A DNA stretch of 64,000 nt from Rhodococcus sp. G-MC3 (GTDB lineage: Bacteria; Actinomycetota; Actinomycetes; Mycobacteriales; Mycobacteriaceae), in NCBI RefSeq assembly GCF_030063335.1, contig NZ_JASISW010000008.1, forward strand, positions 1 to 64,000, in the 5' to 3' direction. Numbering within the stretch: position 1 is the stretch's first letter; every line of letters begins with the position of its first letter. Positions 1 to 8,183 of the stretch are shown here, piece after piece. A program made the position numbers and the translations under genes. Under the pieces are notes generated by a model. It was given only the letters and a program-made list of their open reading frames with translations. It ran no database searches and had not been told where the DNA came from.

Positions 1-167
1 TCCATTTCTGCTGCCATCCGGATTTCGGTGAGCTCGTGCAGTTCGTGGATGACGGTTGCGGCGGTGATGTTCTCGGCGCGGCGGGCGTCGGCGAGGCGTG
101 CGAGTGATTCCGAGGCGGCAGCGTCTGCCTCGGATCGAATGTGTGCGGAGCCCCCCGGCTGTTCCAT
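1..167 (-). CDS. DUF222 / 13E12-repeat family protein, N-terminal fragment
   Basis: Only the first 55 codons lie in the window, read leftward from an ATG at 165-167; the rest is beyond base 1. The peptide opens MEQPGGSAHIRSEADAAASE and continues as an Ala/Arg/Glu-rich helix (LARLADARRAEN, then a LHELTEIRMAAE segment). This resembles the start of the DUF222 domain found in the 13E12-repeat/HNH-endonuclease proteins that are abundant in Rhodococcus and mycobacteria. A perfect LexA-type box lies 15 bp upstream, which fits the known SOS control of several M. tuberculosis 13E12 genes. The family call rests on a short N-terminus, so it is moderate; the reading frame and start are more secure. Confidence 0.55.
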   Translation of the reverse strand, partial: MEQPGGSAHIRSEADAAASESLARLADARRAENITAATVIHELHELTEIRMAAEM

Positions 168-181
168 ACGAACTACAGTAG

Positions 182-197
182 TCGAACGTATGTTCGA
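182..197. promoter_or_regulatory. SOS box (LexA site)
   Basis: The sequence TCGAACGTATGTTCGA is an exact match to the mycobacterial/rhodococcal LexA consensus TCGAAC-N4-GTTCGA. It is centred about 22 bp before the ATG of the leftward gene at 167, where it would overlap a promoter. The only other nearby gene ends at 464 and reads the same way, so this leftward gene is the obvious target. Confidence 0.85.
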
Positions 198-463
198 GTG
201 CAAGGTTTGTTGTCTCGGGATCTGTCCAATGATGTTCGACTCGAACGGCACTCGCAGAAAATTCGATCAGCAGCCCTGGAAACAGAACTTCCCGGAGTTT
301 CGAGGCGTCATGAATCTCGCACACACCGTGTGTGCTGTCGCTTCACTGCGGGTGATGCAACCCCGATGCCTTCCGCGCCTTCGGAGACCATGGCGATGCG
401 ACTGACCGCCGCCGGCAGCGGCGTCGACACCGACGGAATTCGGTCCTTCACAGTACGATCCGG
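198..463. other. Intergenic stretch without a recognised gene
   Basis: No open frame here has convincing coding character; the short frames are arginine-rich shadows. Two palindromes stand out: TTCGACTCGAA at 235-245, and GCACACACCGTGTGTGC at 319-335 (8-base arms around one base). Neither matches a regulator site that I can name. Confidence 0.4.
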
Positions 464-847
464 TCAGTCGAGACAGAACTCGTTGCCCTCGATGTCCCGC
501 ATCACGATGCAGGATTCGTTGTCCTCGTCGGCGAGCAATATCTGAACCTGTACTGCCCCCAATGCGACCACTCGTGCGGACTCGGCCTCCAGGGTCGCCA
601 GTCGTTCCTTTCCGGCGAGGCCGGTGCCTGCCCGCACGTCGAGGTGAAGTCGATTCTTGGCGACCTTGCCCTCGGGGACGCGCTGGAAGTAAAGGCGCGG
701 GCCGGACGGGTCGACGCAACAGGACCATGACGCATCACCCTCGGCGGATGGCGGTACCTCGTACCCCAGCACCTCGCTCCAAAAATGAGCCACCCGCTCA
801 GGATCTGCGCAGTCGTAGGTGACTTGAAAGTGGTGGACCGGTGCCAC
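464..847 (-). CDS. VOC (glyoxalase-fold) family protein
   Basis: This 127-residue single-domain protein belongs to the vicinal-oxygen-chelate superfamily. It starts APVHHFQVTYDCADPERVAH, the usual first beta-strand and 'DPERVAHFW' helix, and ends ESCIVMRDIEGNEFCLD, the final 'D..GNEF' strand that normally supplies a metal-ligand Glu. The central 'RLYFQRVPE...KNRLHLDV' carries the characteristic His of this subgroup. The length fits one two-module VOC domain. Such actinobacterial proteins usually lack a proven substrate; some are antibiotic-binding or dioxygenase-like. It stands alone, 18 bp past the stop of the AraC gene on the same strand, so the two may be cotranscribed. The substrate is unknown. 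Confidence 0.8.
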   Translation of the reverse strand: MAPVHHFQVTYDCADPERVAHFWSEVLGYEVPPSAEGDASWSCCVDPSGPRLYFQRVPEGKVAKNRLHLDVRAGTGLAGKERLATLEAESARVVALGAVQVQILLADEDNESCIVMRDIEGNEFCLD

Positions 848-865
848 CGGCCCACCATAGCGGGC

Positions 866-1882
866 TCATCGGTATGCGCCCGGCGTTTGACCGGTCCATC
901 GTTTGAACGCCCGCCGGAATGCCGACGGCTCCGAGAAGCCCAGCTTGTTGGAGAGCTCGTCGATCGAATCCCCGCGGCTCAAGCCGGAGACGGCAGCGTC
1001 ACGCAGCACATCCTCGCGGATCTGGTTGACCGACGTCCCTTCTTGCCTCAGCAGGCGCCGAAGGTGAGCGGTGCTGACGGACAACATCTCTGCGATATCG
1101 TCGGTACCTGGTGCATTTCCGTGCAGTCCCAGTTCCAGCGCTCGTCGTACCTGGCTCGAGGCTGTGCTGTCGTAGTCACGCGCGGTGAACAGTAGATTCG
1201 GCGACTGCCGGAGGTAGTCCGCGAGGGTCTCCTCGGTCTGAACGATCGGCAACCGCATCGCTGAGTTGTCGAATTCGAGCACGGCCGCCGATGCGCCGAA
1301 AGTAACTCGGGTGCCGAACATTCGGTCGTACAGCTTGCCGGTTGCCGGGTCTTCCATCTGGTAGGGCAATTCGACGGAGTGCAGTTTCACCCGACCGCCG
1401 ATGAGCCATGCTGCAAAACGATGGACGAGCACCATCCGAAAGTCGGTAAGCAGTTGACCGGCCTTTTCGCGCGCTTGCTCGGGCAGGTGACTGTTGTCGG
1501 CGGGTGGGACCGTCAACCGTGTCGTGGTCTCGCCGCGGGTGATCAGCATCGGCGGCATTCCCGATACCACACGGGTTGACTCCGCCATCCTGCTCATTGC
1601 CGTGGCAAGGTCCGGTGTGTGAATGAGCGTCAGGCAGATGACGCGAAAACTGCCGCGCCGCATTGGTGTCGACGCCAATCCGAAAAACTCGTCGTCGGTG
1701 ATCTGCCACGCCGCCTGAGTGAACAAGGTGACCTGCTCGGCTGTGAGCCGGGCATGGGGATCGTTCAACGTTTCGGCGTCGATTCCTGCGATCGACAGGG
1801 GATACGACAGCTCGAGGCCACCGCTTGCGGCAAGCGCTACAGCCTTCACAACGAAATCGACGGGTATCGTTCTAGCGGCCAT
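866..1882 (-). CDS. AraC-family transcriptional regulator (OruR/ArgR-like)
   Basis: This 338-residue regulator has an N-terminal 'arabinose-binding-like' domain of about 200 residues and a C-terminal AraC DNA-binding domain. The second helix-turn-helix shows the family signature: a Gly-Phe-Ser-Glu-Pro-Ser-Ala-Phe-Arg-Arg-Ala-Phe-Lys-Arg-Trp segment followed by GQTPGAYR at the C-terminus. The start MAARTIPVDF was chosen because the frame upstream (to 2317) runs antisense-like through the aminotransferase gene. Regulators of this type often control lipid, amino-acid or cytochrome P450 genes. The adjacent aminotransferase (8 bp away, same strand, upstream) and the VOC gene downstream are possible partners or targets. 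The effector is unknown. Confidence 0.85.
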   Translation of the reverse strand: MAARTIPVDFVVKAVALAASGGLELSYPLSIAGIDAETLNDPHARLTAEQVTLFTQAAWQITDDEFFGLASTPMRRGSFRVICLTLIHTPDLATAMSRMAESTRVVSGMPPMLITRGETTTRLTVPPADNSHLPEQAREKAGQLLTDFRMVLVHRFAAWLIGGRVKLHSVELPYQMEDPATGKLYDRMFGTRVTFGASAAVLEFDNSAMRLPIVQTEETLADYLRQSPNLLFTARDYDSTASSQVRRALELGLHGNAPGTDDIAEMLSVSTAHLRRLLRQEGTSVNQIREDVLRDAAVSGLSRGDSIDELSNKLGFSEPSAFRRAFKRWTGQTPGAYR

Positions 1883-1890
1883 GGTACGTC

Positions 1891-3063
1891 CTACAACGTC
1901 AGCAGTCTGTCGGACGCGTCGGCCAGCACGTCGTCCTTCTTGCAGAAAGCAAAGCGCACCAACGTCTTCCACGGAGTTGGATGGTCGACGAAGGCTGTCA
2001 CCGGTACAGCGGCCACGCCGATGCGATCCGGCAGGGCACGGCAGAACGCGAGTGCGTCCCTCTCTCCGAGACCGGCGATATCGGCACACACGAAATATGT
2101 TCCACCGCTCGATTTCACGTCGAGCCCGGCCGCGGTCAAAGCGGAGGACAGTACGTCGCGCTTGGTCTGCAATTGCTCGCGCAGGTTCTCGACCCACGCG
2201 CTTTCGTACGCGAGTGCGTGCGCAACCGCAGGCTGAAACGGTGTGCCGCCGACGAATGTCATGAATTGCTTGGCCGAACGCACGGCATCGATCAGTTCCG
2301 CTGGCCCCAAGGCCCATCCAGTCTTCCAGCCGGTCGCGTTGAACGTCTTGGCGGCGCTCGAGACCGTCACGGTTCGCTCGAACATTCCGGGTAGCGAGGC
2401 AAGCGGAACATGCTCGCGACGGTCGAACACCAGGCGTTCGTAGACCTCGTCGGTAAGCACCAGAAGGTCGTGCTCGCAGGCGATCTCGGCGATGCGGATC
2501 ATTTCGTCCCGCGTCAGCACCGTCCCGGTCGGGTTGTGCGGCGAGTTCACCACGAGCAGTTTCGTATTCGGTCCGACGGCACGTTCGAGTGCATCGAGAT
2601 CCAGTGCGAAGCCCGAACCGTCGGCGACGAGAGGGACCGTGGCGCGCGCGGCTCCGGCAAGGGCGATCGCGGCAGCGTACGAGTCGTAGTACGGCTCGAT
2701 CAGCAGCACCTCCTCGCCCGGTTCGACGAGCCCGAGAATGGTTGCGGCAATGCCTTCGGTGGCGCCGACGGTGACGAGCACCTCACGGGCGGGGTCGTAG
2801 TCGGTGCCGTACCGGTGAGCGCGATCAGCGGCGACGGCGTCGCGCAGCACCTGCATGCCGGGTCCGGGGGAGTACTGGTTCAAGCCGGAAGCAATCGCGT
2901 CCTGCGCGGCTGCCAGCATCGACGCAGGCCCATCGGTGTCGGGAAATCCCTGACCGAGGTTGACGGCATTCTTCGCGATGGCGAGTGCCGTCATCTCGGC
3001 AAAAATCGTGGATCCGAAAGGGCGTAGGCGCCTCACTGTTCGGCTCGGTTGCTCCGCGGACAT
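1891..3063 (-). CDS. dapC: PLP-dependent aminotransferase, DapC-like
   Basis: This 390-residue fold-type I aminotransferase closely resembles, from memory, M. tuberculosis Rv0858c, annotated as N-succinyldiaminopimelate aminotransferase of the lysine/meso-DAP pathway. Visible motifs are the N-terminal FAEMTALA...VNLGQGFPD, the NSPHNPTGTVLT loop, the Asp-Glu pair LTDEVYERL, and SSAAKTFNATGWKTGWA with the Schiff-base Lys. Arg in 'LVRFAFCKKDD' would bind the substrate carboxylate. The ATG at 3061-3063 is preferred because upstream codons overlap the ECF41-type promoter of the divergent gene. The same fold also includes kynurenine and methionine aminotransferases, so the exact substrate is inferred from similarity and synteny. 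Confidence 0.8.
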   Translation of the reverse strand: MSAEQPSRTVRRLRPFGSTIFAEMTALAIAKNAVNLGQGFPDTDGPASMLAAAQDAIASGLNQYSPGPGMQVLRDAVAADRAHRYGTDYDPAREVLVTVGATEGIAATILGLVEPGEEVLLIEPYYDSYAAAIALAGAARATVPLVADGSGFALDLDALERAVGPNTKLLVVNSPHNPTGTVLTRDEMIRIAEIACEHDLLVLTDEVYERLVFDRREHVPLASLPGMFERTVTVSSAAKTFNATGWKTGWALGPAELIDAVRSAKQFMTFVGGTPFQPAVAHALAYESAWVENLREQLQTKRDVLSSALTAAGLDVKSSGGTYFVCADIAGLGERDALAFCRALPDRIGVAAVPVTAFVDHPTPWKTLVRFAFCKKDDVLADASDRLLTL

Positions 3064-3080
3064 TCTTGCAGCGTAGCTGG

Positions 3081-3107
3081 TGTCACGTTCCGAACCTGCG
3101 TCTCGTC
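3081..3107 (+). promoter_or_regulatory. Putative ECF41-dependent promoter
   Basis: TGTCAC at 3081-3086 and CGTC at 3104-3107 are separated by 17 bases. This matches, from memory, the TGTCACA / CGTC promoter described for ECF41 sigma factors upstream of their carboxymuconolactone-decarboxylase, oxidoreductase or epimerase partner. The predicted start is a short distance before the ribosome site AGGAG (about 3132) and the ATG at 3142. The cognate sigma gene converges on this gene from the right. Confidence 0.7.
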
Positions 3108-3141
3108 CATGCAGTAGCAATCCACTACAAGAGGAGAAGAC

Positions 3142-3729
3142 ATGTCGCGAATCCCACCTCTCGCCCCGGCCGATGCTCCGATACTCGTCAGGTTGGCCTA
3201 TAGAGCTGCAGCGAAAATGGTGGGCGAGGTCCCCGAGCCCTTCGCTGTGTTCGCGCATCACCCAAAACTCTTCTTCGCCTCGTTGACGCAGGAATTAGCG
3301 GTGGGGAAGGCGTCGACCAGGCTGCCCGTCAGTGTCAGGGAGCTTGCGGTGTACCGGGTTGCATGGACGCTCGGCTGCGCGTGGTGCGTGGACTTCGGGA
3401 CGATGATGCAGCGACTCGACGGTCTCGACATCGATCGCCTCCGCGAGATCGGGGCCTACGCGACGTCACCGAAGTACACCGACGCCGAACGAGCCGCGAT
3501 CACGTACGCCGATGCGATGACCGGGACCCCGAGTACGGCAACGGACGAGCAGGTCGTCGATCTCGAAGCCAGATTCGGCCGGGCCGGAGTGGTCGAACTG
3601 ACGTATCAGATCGGTCTGGAGAACATGCGTGCTCGAATCAACTCCTCGCTCGGCATCACCGAGCAGGGTTTCAGCTCGGGGGATGCGTGCCGGGTGCCGT
3701 GGCAAGACGGGCAGCGAACGGCACTGTGA
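3142..3729 (+). CDS. Carboxymuconolactone decarboxylase family protein (ECF41-linked)
   Basis: This 195-residue AhpD/CMD-fold protein shows the conserved redox/acid segment as 'LGCAWCVDFGTMM' (CxxC) near residue 80, preceded by 'RELAVYRVAW'. Homologues work as peroxide-reducing AhpD-like disulfide proteins or as small decarboxylases; the CxxC favours a thiol-redox role. The start is fixed by a strong AGGAGAAG ribosome site just before the ATG. Its last 59 bases overlap the 3' end of the convergent ECF sigma gene. An ECF41-like promoter sits upstream, so it is probably the main target of that sigma factor, as known for 'COE' genes. Confidence 0.85.
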   Translation: MSRIPPLAPADAPILVRLAYRAAAKMVGEVPEPFAVFAHHPKLFFASLTQELAVGKASTRLPVSVRELAVYRVAWTLGCAWCVDFGTMMQRLDGLDIDRLREIGAYATSPKYTDAERAAITYADAMTGTPSTATDEQVVDLEARFGRAGVVELTYQIGLENMRARINSSLGITEQGFSSGDACRVPWQDGQRTAL

Positions 3730-4615
3730 CCCCTCTCGACTTTGCGGGATTCGCGAAATCGTACGACGCCCAGACGAGACCGTCGCGCACCGTGAATCCG
3801 CCGGCTCTGGCGGGGAAGGTTCGACCGGCGCCGCCGCCGGGGGTGACATAGCCCAGCTGGCCATTGACCGAGGCAGGGCTCATCGATCCCAAAATGTCGA
3901 CGCCGTACATGCCGACGAGTCCGAGGAAGAAGCGGGCGCACTTGTCCGGGCCCCGAACAATCTGGGCCGCGGTGCGGGTGGTTCCTCCGCTGTCGCCGAT
4001 CATGCGGCAATCAGGGTGCAGGGCTTGCGCCACCAGGCCGACGTCGCCGCTCGCCATCGCTGCCATCAGCCGCGTCACGGCGGCGTCGTGCTCGGGATCG
4101 GTGACAGGCGAGGGCGTGGCATCGACCTGTTTGCGCGCTCGGGACGCGAGCTGCCGTGCCGCCGCCGTGCTCACGTCGAGGATGGAGGCGACGTCGTCGA
4201 ACGGGACCGAGAAGCCGTCGTGCAACACGAACGCGACCCGTTGAGGCGGGGAGAGGGAGTCCAGAACGACGAGAGCGGCGAGCCTGGCGTCTTCGCTCTG
4301 CACCACGACGTCGAGTGGATCGGCAGACGGTGAGTTCCACGCCGTGACGATGGGTTCCGGAAGCCACTGTCCTATATAGGTTTCACGTCTGGACGCTGCC
4401 GATTTGAGCCGGTCGAGACAGATCCTGGCCACGACGGTGGTGAGCCATCCACGCAGGTCCGTGATGGCGGAGGGATCGGCGCCGACGAGCCGAAGCCAGC
4501 TCTCCTGAACCGCGTCTTCGGCGTCGGCGACACTGCCGGTCACTCGGTATCCGACCGCGAGGAGGTGACTGCGGTGGGACTGGAAACTCTCCGCGAGCGA
4601 CGCCGGTGTGCTCAT
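3671..4615 (-). CDS. ECF41-type RNA polymerase sigma factor (SigJ-like)
   Basis: This roughly 314-residue sigma factor has region 2 (RSHLLAVGYRVTGSVADAED, then AVQESWLRL), region 4 (LSPPQRVAFVLHDGF, then FDDVASILDVSTAAARQLASR), and an extra C-terminal SnoaL-like domain of about 120 residues typical of ECF41/SigJ. That extension is known to modulate activity in place of a classical anti-sigma factor. Within it, 'GDSGGTTRTA' and 'VDILGSMSPASVNGQLGYV' are visible. ATG 4613-4615 (MSTPASLAES) is preferred over a TTG at 4624. Its 3' end overlaps the convergent CMD gene. No anti-sigma gene is present. The inducing signal is unknown. Confidence 0.88.
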   Translation of the reverse strand: MSTPASLAESFQSHRSHLLAVGYRVTGSVADAEDAVQESWLRLVGADPSAITDLRGWLTTVVARICLDRLKSAASRRETYIGQWLPEPIVTAWNSPSADPLDVVVQSEDARLAALVVLDSLSPPQRVAFVLHDGFSVPFDDVASILDVSTAAARQLASRARKQVDATPSPVTDPEHDAAVTRLMAAMASGDVGLVAQALHPDCRMIGDSGGTTRTAAQIVRGPDKCARFFLGLVGMYGVDILGSMSPASVNGQLGYVTPGGGAGRTFPARAGGFTVRDGLVWASYDFANPAKSRGVTVPFAARLATAPGTHPPS

Positions 4616-4713
4616 GGTCGGCAAGTGTAGGCCCGCAGCTCACTAAGCAGCTCACTACGGAGCCCACTTCGGAGCCATGATTGTTCTCACTCGTCGGAGG
4701 TATCGTCGCAGCC

Positions 4714-5706
4714 ATGCGATTCGGACTGTTCATTCCTCAAGGCTGGCGACTCGACCTCGTCGGTATCGACCCCTCCGACCAGTGGAACGTCATGCGAGAT
4801 CTCGCGACATCCGCGGACTCGGGACCGTGGGAATCACTGTGGGTGTACGACCATTTTCATACCGTCCCCGAGCCGACCGAAGAAGCGACGCACGAAGCAT
4901 GGTCGCTCATGTCGGCATTCGCGGCATCGACGTCCACAATTCGCCTCGGCCAGATGTGCACGGCAATGGCCTACCGCAATCCCGCGTACTTGGCCAAGGT
5001 TGCCGCAACGGTCGACCTGATTTCCGGTGGCCGGGTCGATATGGGAATCGGAGCAGGATGGTACGAGCACGAGTGGCGCGCGTACGGCTACGGGTTTCCC
5101 TCCGGCGGTGAGCGATTGGGCGCCCTCGACGAAGGTGTTCAGATCTTCAAGCAGGCATGGGAGACCGGTTCTGCAACCCTGAACGGCAAGTACTACCAAG
5201 TCGACGGTGCACGCTGCTGGCCCAAGCCTGTGCAGGACGGTGGAATTCCGATCTGGATCGCTGGCGGAGGCGAGAAGGTGACGTTGAAGATCGCCGCCAA
5301 ATATGCCGACTACACCAACTTCGACGGCACCCTGGAGGGCTTCACCCGCAAGTCCGATCTGCTGAAGGGGCACTGCGACACGCTCGGGCGCGATTTCGAC
5401 GCCATCGTCCGCTCGGCCAACTACAACGTTGCGATCGGTAACACCGAAGCCGAGGTCGAGGATCGGCTGAAGCAGCTGAAGGATCGCCTCACGCCATACA
5501 TCGGAGTAGAAAAAGCAGAAGGCGCTCTCGGCGCATTCCGCGATCTGCCCGGCGTCGGAACCCCGGAGCAGATCATCGAGAATCTGAGGAAGTTGACGGA
5601 CAAAGGTCTGGACTACGGGATCTTCTATTTCCCCGAAGCAGCATACGATCGTTCGGGTATCGAACTGTTCGAGAAAGAAGTCGTTCCGGCGCTTTCGCGA
5701 GCCTGA
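4714..5706 (+). CDS. LLM-class (F420-type) luciferase-like oxidoreductase
   Basis: This 330-residue TIM-barrel protein is of the bacterial-luciferase/F420-dependent reductase class. Motifs include MRFGLFIPQGW at the N-terminus, 'ESLWVYDHFHTVP' (the loop with the substrate-side His), 'LGQMCTAMAYRNPAYLAKVA', 'GRVDMGIGAGWYEHEW' and 'PIWIAGGGEKVTLKIAAKYAD'. These place it with probable F420-dependent dehydrogenases of Rhodococcus and mycobacteria. The upstream ORF extension to 4681 is less likely because the ATG at 4714 gives the canonical family start. It is monocistronic between the divergent sigma gene and a convergent membrane-protein gene 7 bp beyond its stop. The substrate cannot be read from sequence. 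Confidence 0.85.
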   Translation: MRFGLFIPQGWRLDLVGIDPSDQWNVMRDLATSADSGPWESLWVYDHFHTVPEPTEEATHEAWSLMSAFAASTSTIRLGQMCTAMAYRNPAYLAKVAATVDLISGGRVDMGIGAGWYEHEWRAYGYGFPSGGERLGALDEGVQIFKQAWETGSATLNGKYYQVDGARCWPKPVQDGGIPIWIAGGGEKVTLKIAAKYADYTNFDGTLEGFTRKSDLLKGHCDTLGRDFDAIVRSANYNVAIGNTEAEVEDRLKQLKDRLTPYIGVEKAEGALGAFRDLPGVGTPEQIIENLRKLTDKGLDYGIFYFPEAAYDRSGIELFEKEVVPALSRA

Positions 5707-5713
5707 ATTCGTT

Positions 5714-6382
5714 CTACTGGAGGTCGTCCGGAAGGTCGTGAGGGCTGACCATCAACTGTTGGTTCTCGGCCTCACGAACCTTCTCGGACAGGCCGATGTT
5801 TGCGACGAGCAGAGCCCACTCGTCTTCGCTGATCTCTGCGGTCGCACGTTCGATCACCGCATGATCGGTCGTTCCCCATGCGATAGGCATGGGGGAGACC
5901 ATCTGCCAGGTGTCGCCGATGGTGTTCTTGCTGCGGTCGGTGAGTACCGAGATCGACGGCACCAATTCTCCCTCGACCAGTTCGTGGCCGGGTAGCGAGC
6001 GGATGCTTCGGGTGACGAGCGCGTAATGGGGACCCTCGGCGCCGGGTTTGGCGATATCGATCAGGGCCAGCAACGTCACTCCGCGTGCCCGTGTCTCGGC
6101 GATCACCGCAGGAACGAGGCTGCCCTTCGCATACAGATCCTCCACGGAGCCGATCTTCCGTGGTGCCCACACGGTGACCCACAAGGAGGTTGCGGCGGTG
6201 ATGAGGAAGACAGCCCCGAGGATGTAGGACCAAGGATGGGCCAACCAGAAGAACCATGCTGCGGCCGCGAGCAGGATCACCGCGGTGACAATGGCCGAGG
6301 CACGAAGCCGCCGCACGTCGGCCATCGTCTCGTTCACCGACTTGGCGTGGGCTACATCGACAGAAAACTGGAATGGGCGCAC
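5714..6382 (-). CDS. DUF3239-like membrane protein
   Basis: This 222-residue protein has a GTG start (GTGCGCCCATTC). Two hydrophobic segments, about residues 30-47 (SAIVTAVILLAAAAWFFWL) and 51-70 (YILGAVFLITAATSLWVTVW), form a hairpin anchor. A soluble C-terminal domain of about 150 residues follows, with 'VPAVIAETRARGVTLLALIDIAK', 'HYALVTRSI' and 'WALLVANIGLSEKVREAENQ'. The architecture matches the corynebacterial/rhodococcal DUF3239 proteins as I remember them; function is unknown. It ends 7 bp from the convergent oxidoreductase and is followed on its own upstream side by the XPB helicase gene, also leftward, 65 bp away. Confidence 0.6.
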   Translation of the reverse strand: MRPFQFSVDVAHAKSVNETMADVRRLRASAIVTAVILLAAAAWFFWLAHPWSYILGAVFLITAATSLWVTVWAPRKIGSVEDLYAKGSLVPAVIAETRARGVTLLALIDIAKPGAEGPHYALVTRSIRSLPGHELVEGELVPSISVLTDRSKNTIGDTWQMVSPMPIAWGTTDHAVIERATAEISEDEWALLVANIGLSEKVREAENQQLMVSPHDLPDDLQ

Positions 6383-6447
6383 ACGCTCATTAGTAGCACG
6401 ATCCCGGAACCCTGAGGTAAATCAACTGTCCGCGATCGGAACCAAGA

Positions 6448-8103
6448 TCAAATAGCCGGTCCGAGCATGTCGTCGGCATCGGTGATGCGGTATGCGTAGC
6501 CCTGTTCGGCGAGGAATCGTTGCCTGTGCGCAGCATATTCGGCGTCCAGGGTGTCTCGGGACACGACCGAGTAGAAGTGTGCCTGTCCGCCATCGTGTTT
6601 CGGCCGAAGTAGTCGGCCGAGGCGCTGTGCTTCTTCCTGGCGCGACCCGAAGGTTCCTGAAACTTGCACTGCCACCGATGCTTCCGGGAGGTCGATGGAG
6701 AAGTTGGCGACCTTGCTGACCACCAACGTCTGAATCTCGCCCTTTCGGAAGGCGTCGAACAGCACTTCGCGTTCCTTGTTCTTGGTCGAACCCTGAATCA
6801 CCGGGGCATTCAGCGCTTCACCGAGCTCGTCGAGTTGATCGAGGTAGGCCCCGATCACCAGCGTCGGAGCGTTTTCGTGCCGGGCCAGAATCGACTTCAC
6901 GACAGCGACCTTGGTATGGGCCGTCGAGCAGAGCTTGTAGCGCTCCTCCGGCTCGGCGACGGCGTAGGCCATGCGCTCGGCGTCGGTCAACGTCACGCGA
7001 ACCTCGATGCACTCGGCGGGCGCAATCCAGCCCTGCGCCTCGATGTCCTTCCACGGGGCGTCGTAACGCTTGGGTCCGATGAGCGAGAAGACGTCTCCCT
7101 CGCGGCCGTCCTCACGTACCAGCGTGGCAGTGAGCCCGAGGCGTCGACGCGACTGGAGATCGGCAGTCATGCGGAAAACCGGTGCCGGGAGGAGATGGAC
7201 CTCGTCGTAGATCACCAGACCCCAGTCGCGGGAGTCGAACAGTTCCAGGTGCTTGTACTCACCCTTGGTTCGACGAGTGATCACCTGATATGTGGCGATC
7301 GTCACAGGACGGATTTCCTTGCGCTCGCCCGAATACTCGCCGATCTCTTCTTCGGTGAGCGAGGTTCGTGCAATCAGTTCGCGCTTCCACTGCCTACCAG
7401 CGACGGTGTTGGTGACGAGAATGAGTGTCGTCGCCTTCGCCTTGGCCATCGCCGCGGCACCGACCATCGTCTTGCCTGCCCCACAGGGCAGCACGACGAC
7501 TCCCGAGCCGCCTGCCCAGAACGAGTCGGCCGCCATCTCCTGGTAGTCGCGGAGGGTCCACTTGCCGCCCTCGGTGTCCAGCTCGATGGGGTGAGCTTCA
7601 CCGTCGACGTAGCCGGCGAGGTCCTCGGCGGGCCAGCCGATCTTCAAGAGCATCTGCTTGAGGTGCCCGCGCTCGCTCGGGTGGACGATCACCGTGTCCT
7701 CGTCTACCTTCTCGCCGAGCATCGGGGCGATCTTCTTGTGCCGCATGACCTCGGTGAGGACCGCGCGATCGAGACTGATCAGCGCGAGACCGTGCACAGG
7801 ACTCTTGACGAGCTGAAGGCGTCCGTAGCGGGCCATGGTGTCGACGATGTCGACGAGCAACGGTTGCGGCACGGCATAGCGGGAAAAGTTCACCAGTGCG
7901 TCCACCACCTGCTCGGCATCGTGCCCGGCCGCACGGGCGTTCCACAGTGCCAGTGGGGTGATGCGGTAGGTGTGCACGTGCTCGGGGGCGCGTTCGAGCT
8001 CCGCGAACGGAGCGATGGCACCGCGAGCGGCCCCGGCTTGCGGGTGGTCGATCTCGAGCAACAGCGTCTTGTCGGACTGGACGATCAAGGGTCCGTCGGT
8101 CAC
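6448..8103 (-). CDS. xpb: DNA repair helicase XPB (ERCC3-like, SF2)
   Basis: This 551-residue superfamily-2 3'-5' DNA helicase is the homologue of M. tuberculosis Rv0861c. After a roughly 190-residue damage-recognition-like N-terminus come the helicase motifs: Q/I region with Walker A 'LPCGAGKT' near residue 205, DEVH box near residue 299, 'GLTATLVREDGREGD' (motif III plus the XPB-specific RED element) and the C-terminal 'QRLGRLLRPK' motif VI. It unwinds or remodels DNA in nucleotide-excision-type repair. The GTG start at 8101-8103 follows a clear AGGAGGAACC ribosome site. It lies downstream of the Rv0862c homologue, with a near-perfect hairpin in the 139-bp gap. Confidence 0.95.
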   Translation of the reverse strand: MTDGPLIVQSDKTLLLEIDHPQAGAARGAIAPFAELERAPEHVHTYRITPLALWNARAAGHDAEQVVDALVNFSRYAVPQPLLVDIVDTMARYGRLQLVKSPVHGLALISLDRAVLTEVMRHKKIAPMLGEKVDEDTVIVHPSERGHLKQMLLKIGWPAEDLAGYVDGEAHPIELDTEGGKWTLRDYQEMAADSFWAGGSGVVVLPCGAGKTMVGAAAMAKAKATTLILVTNTVAGRQWKRELIARTSLTEEEIGEYSGERKEIRPVTIATYQVITRRTKGEYKHLELFDSRDWGLVIYDEVHLLPAPVFRMTADLQSRRRLGLTATLVREDGREGDVFSLIGPKRYDAPWKDIEAQGWIAPAECIEVRVTLTDAERMAYAVAEPEERYKLCSTAHTKVAVVKSILARHENAPTLVIGAYLDQLDELGEALNAPVIQGSTKNKEREVLFDAFRKGEIQTLVVSKVANFSIDLPEASVAVQVSGTFGSRQEEAQRLGRLLRPKHDGGQAHFYSVVSRDTLDAEYAAHRQRFLAEQGYAYRITDADDMLGPAI

Positions 8104-8183
8104 TGGTTCCTCCTAGAGAACTTCGTGCATCGTCGCGCCCGAAAGTGCGCAACTTCTCCATTGTCCACACCTGACGCCATCGG

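Noticed and set aside
235..245. Second SOS box near the left edge
   Set aside because: TTCGACTCGAA is palindromic but lacks the GAAC-N4-GTTC arrangement, so it is not a LexA site.
866..2317. 483-codon AraC-family gene
   Set aside because: The part beyond 1882 overlaps the aminotransferase gene antisense-like in a different phase and is Arg-rich; the AraC family start fits ATG 1882.
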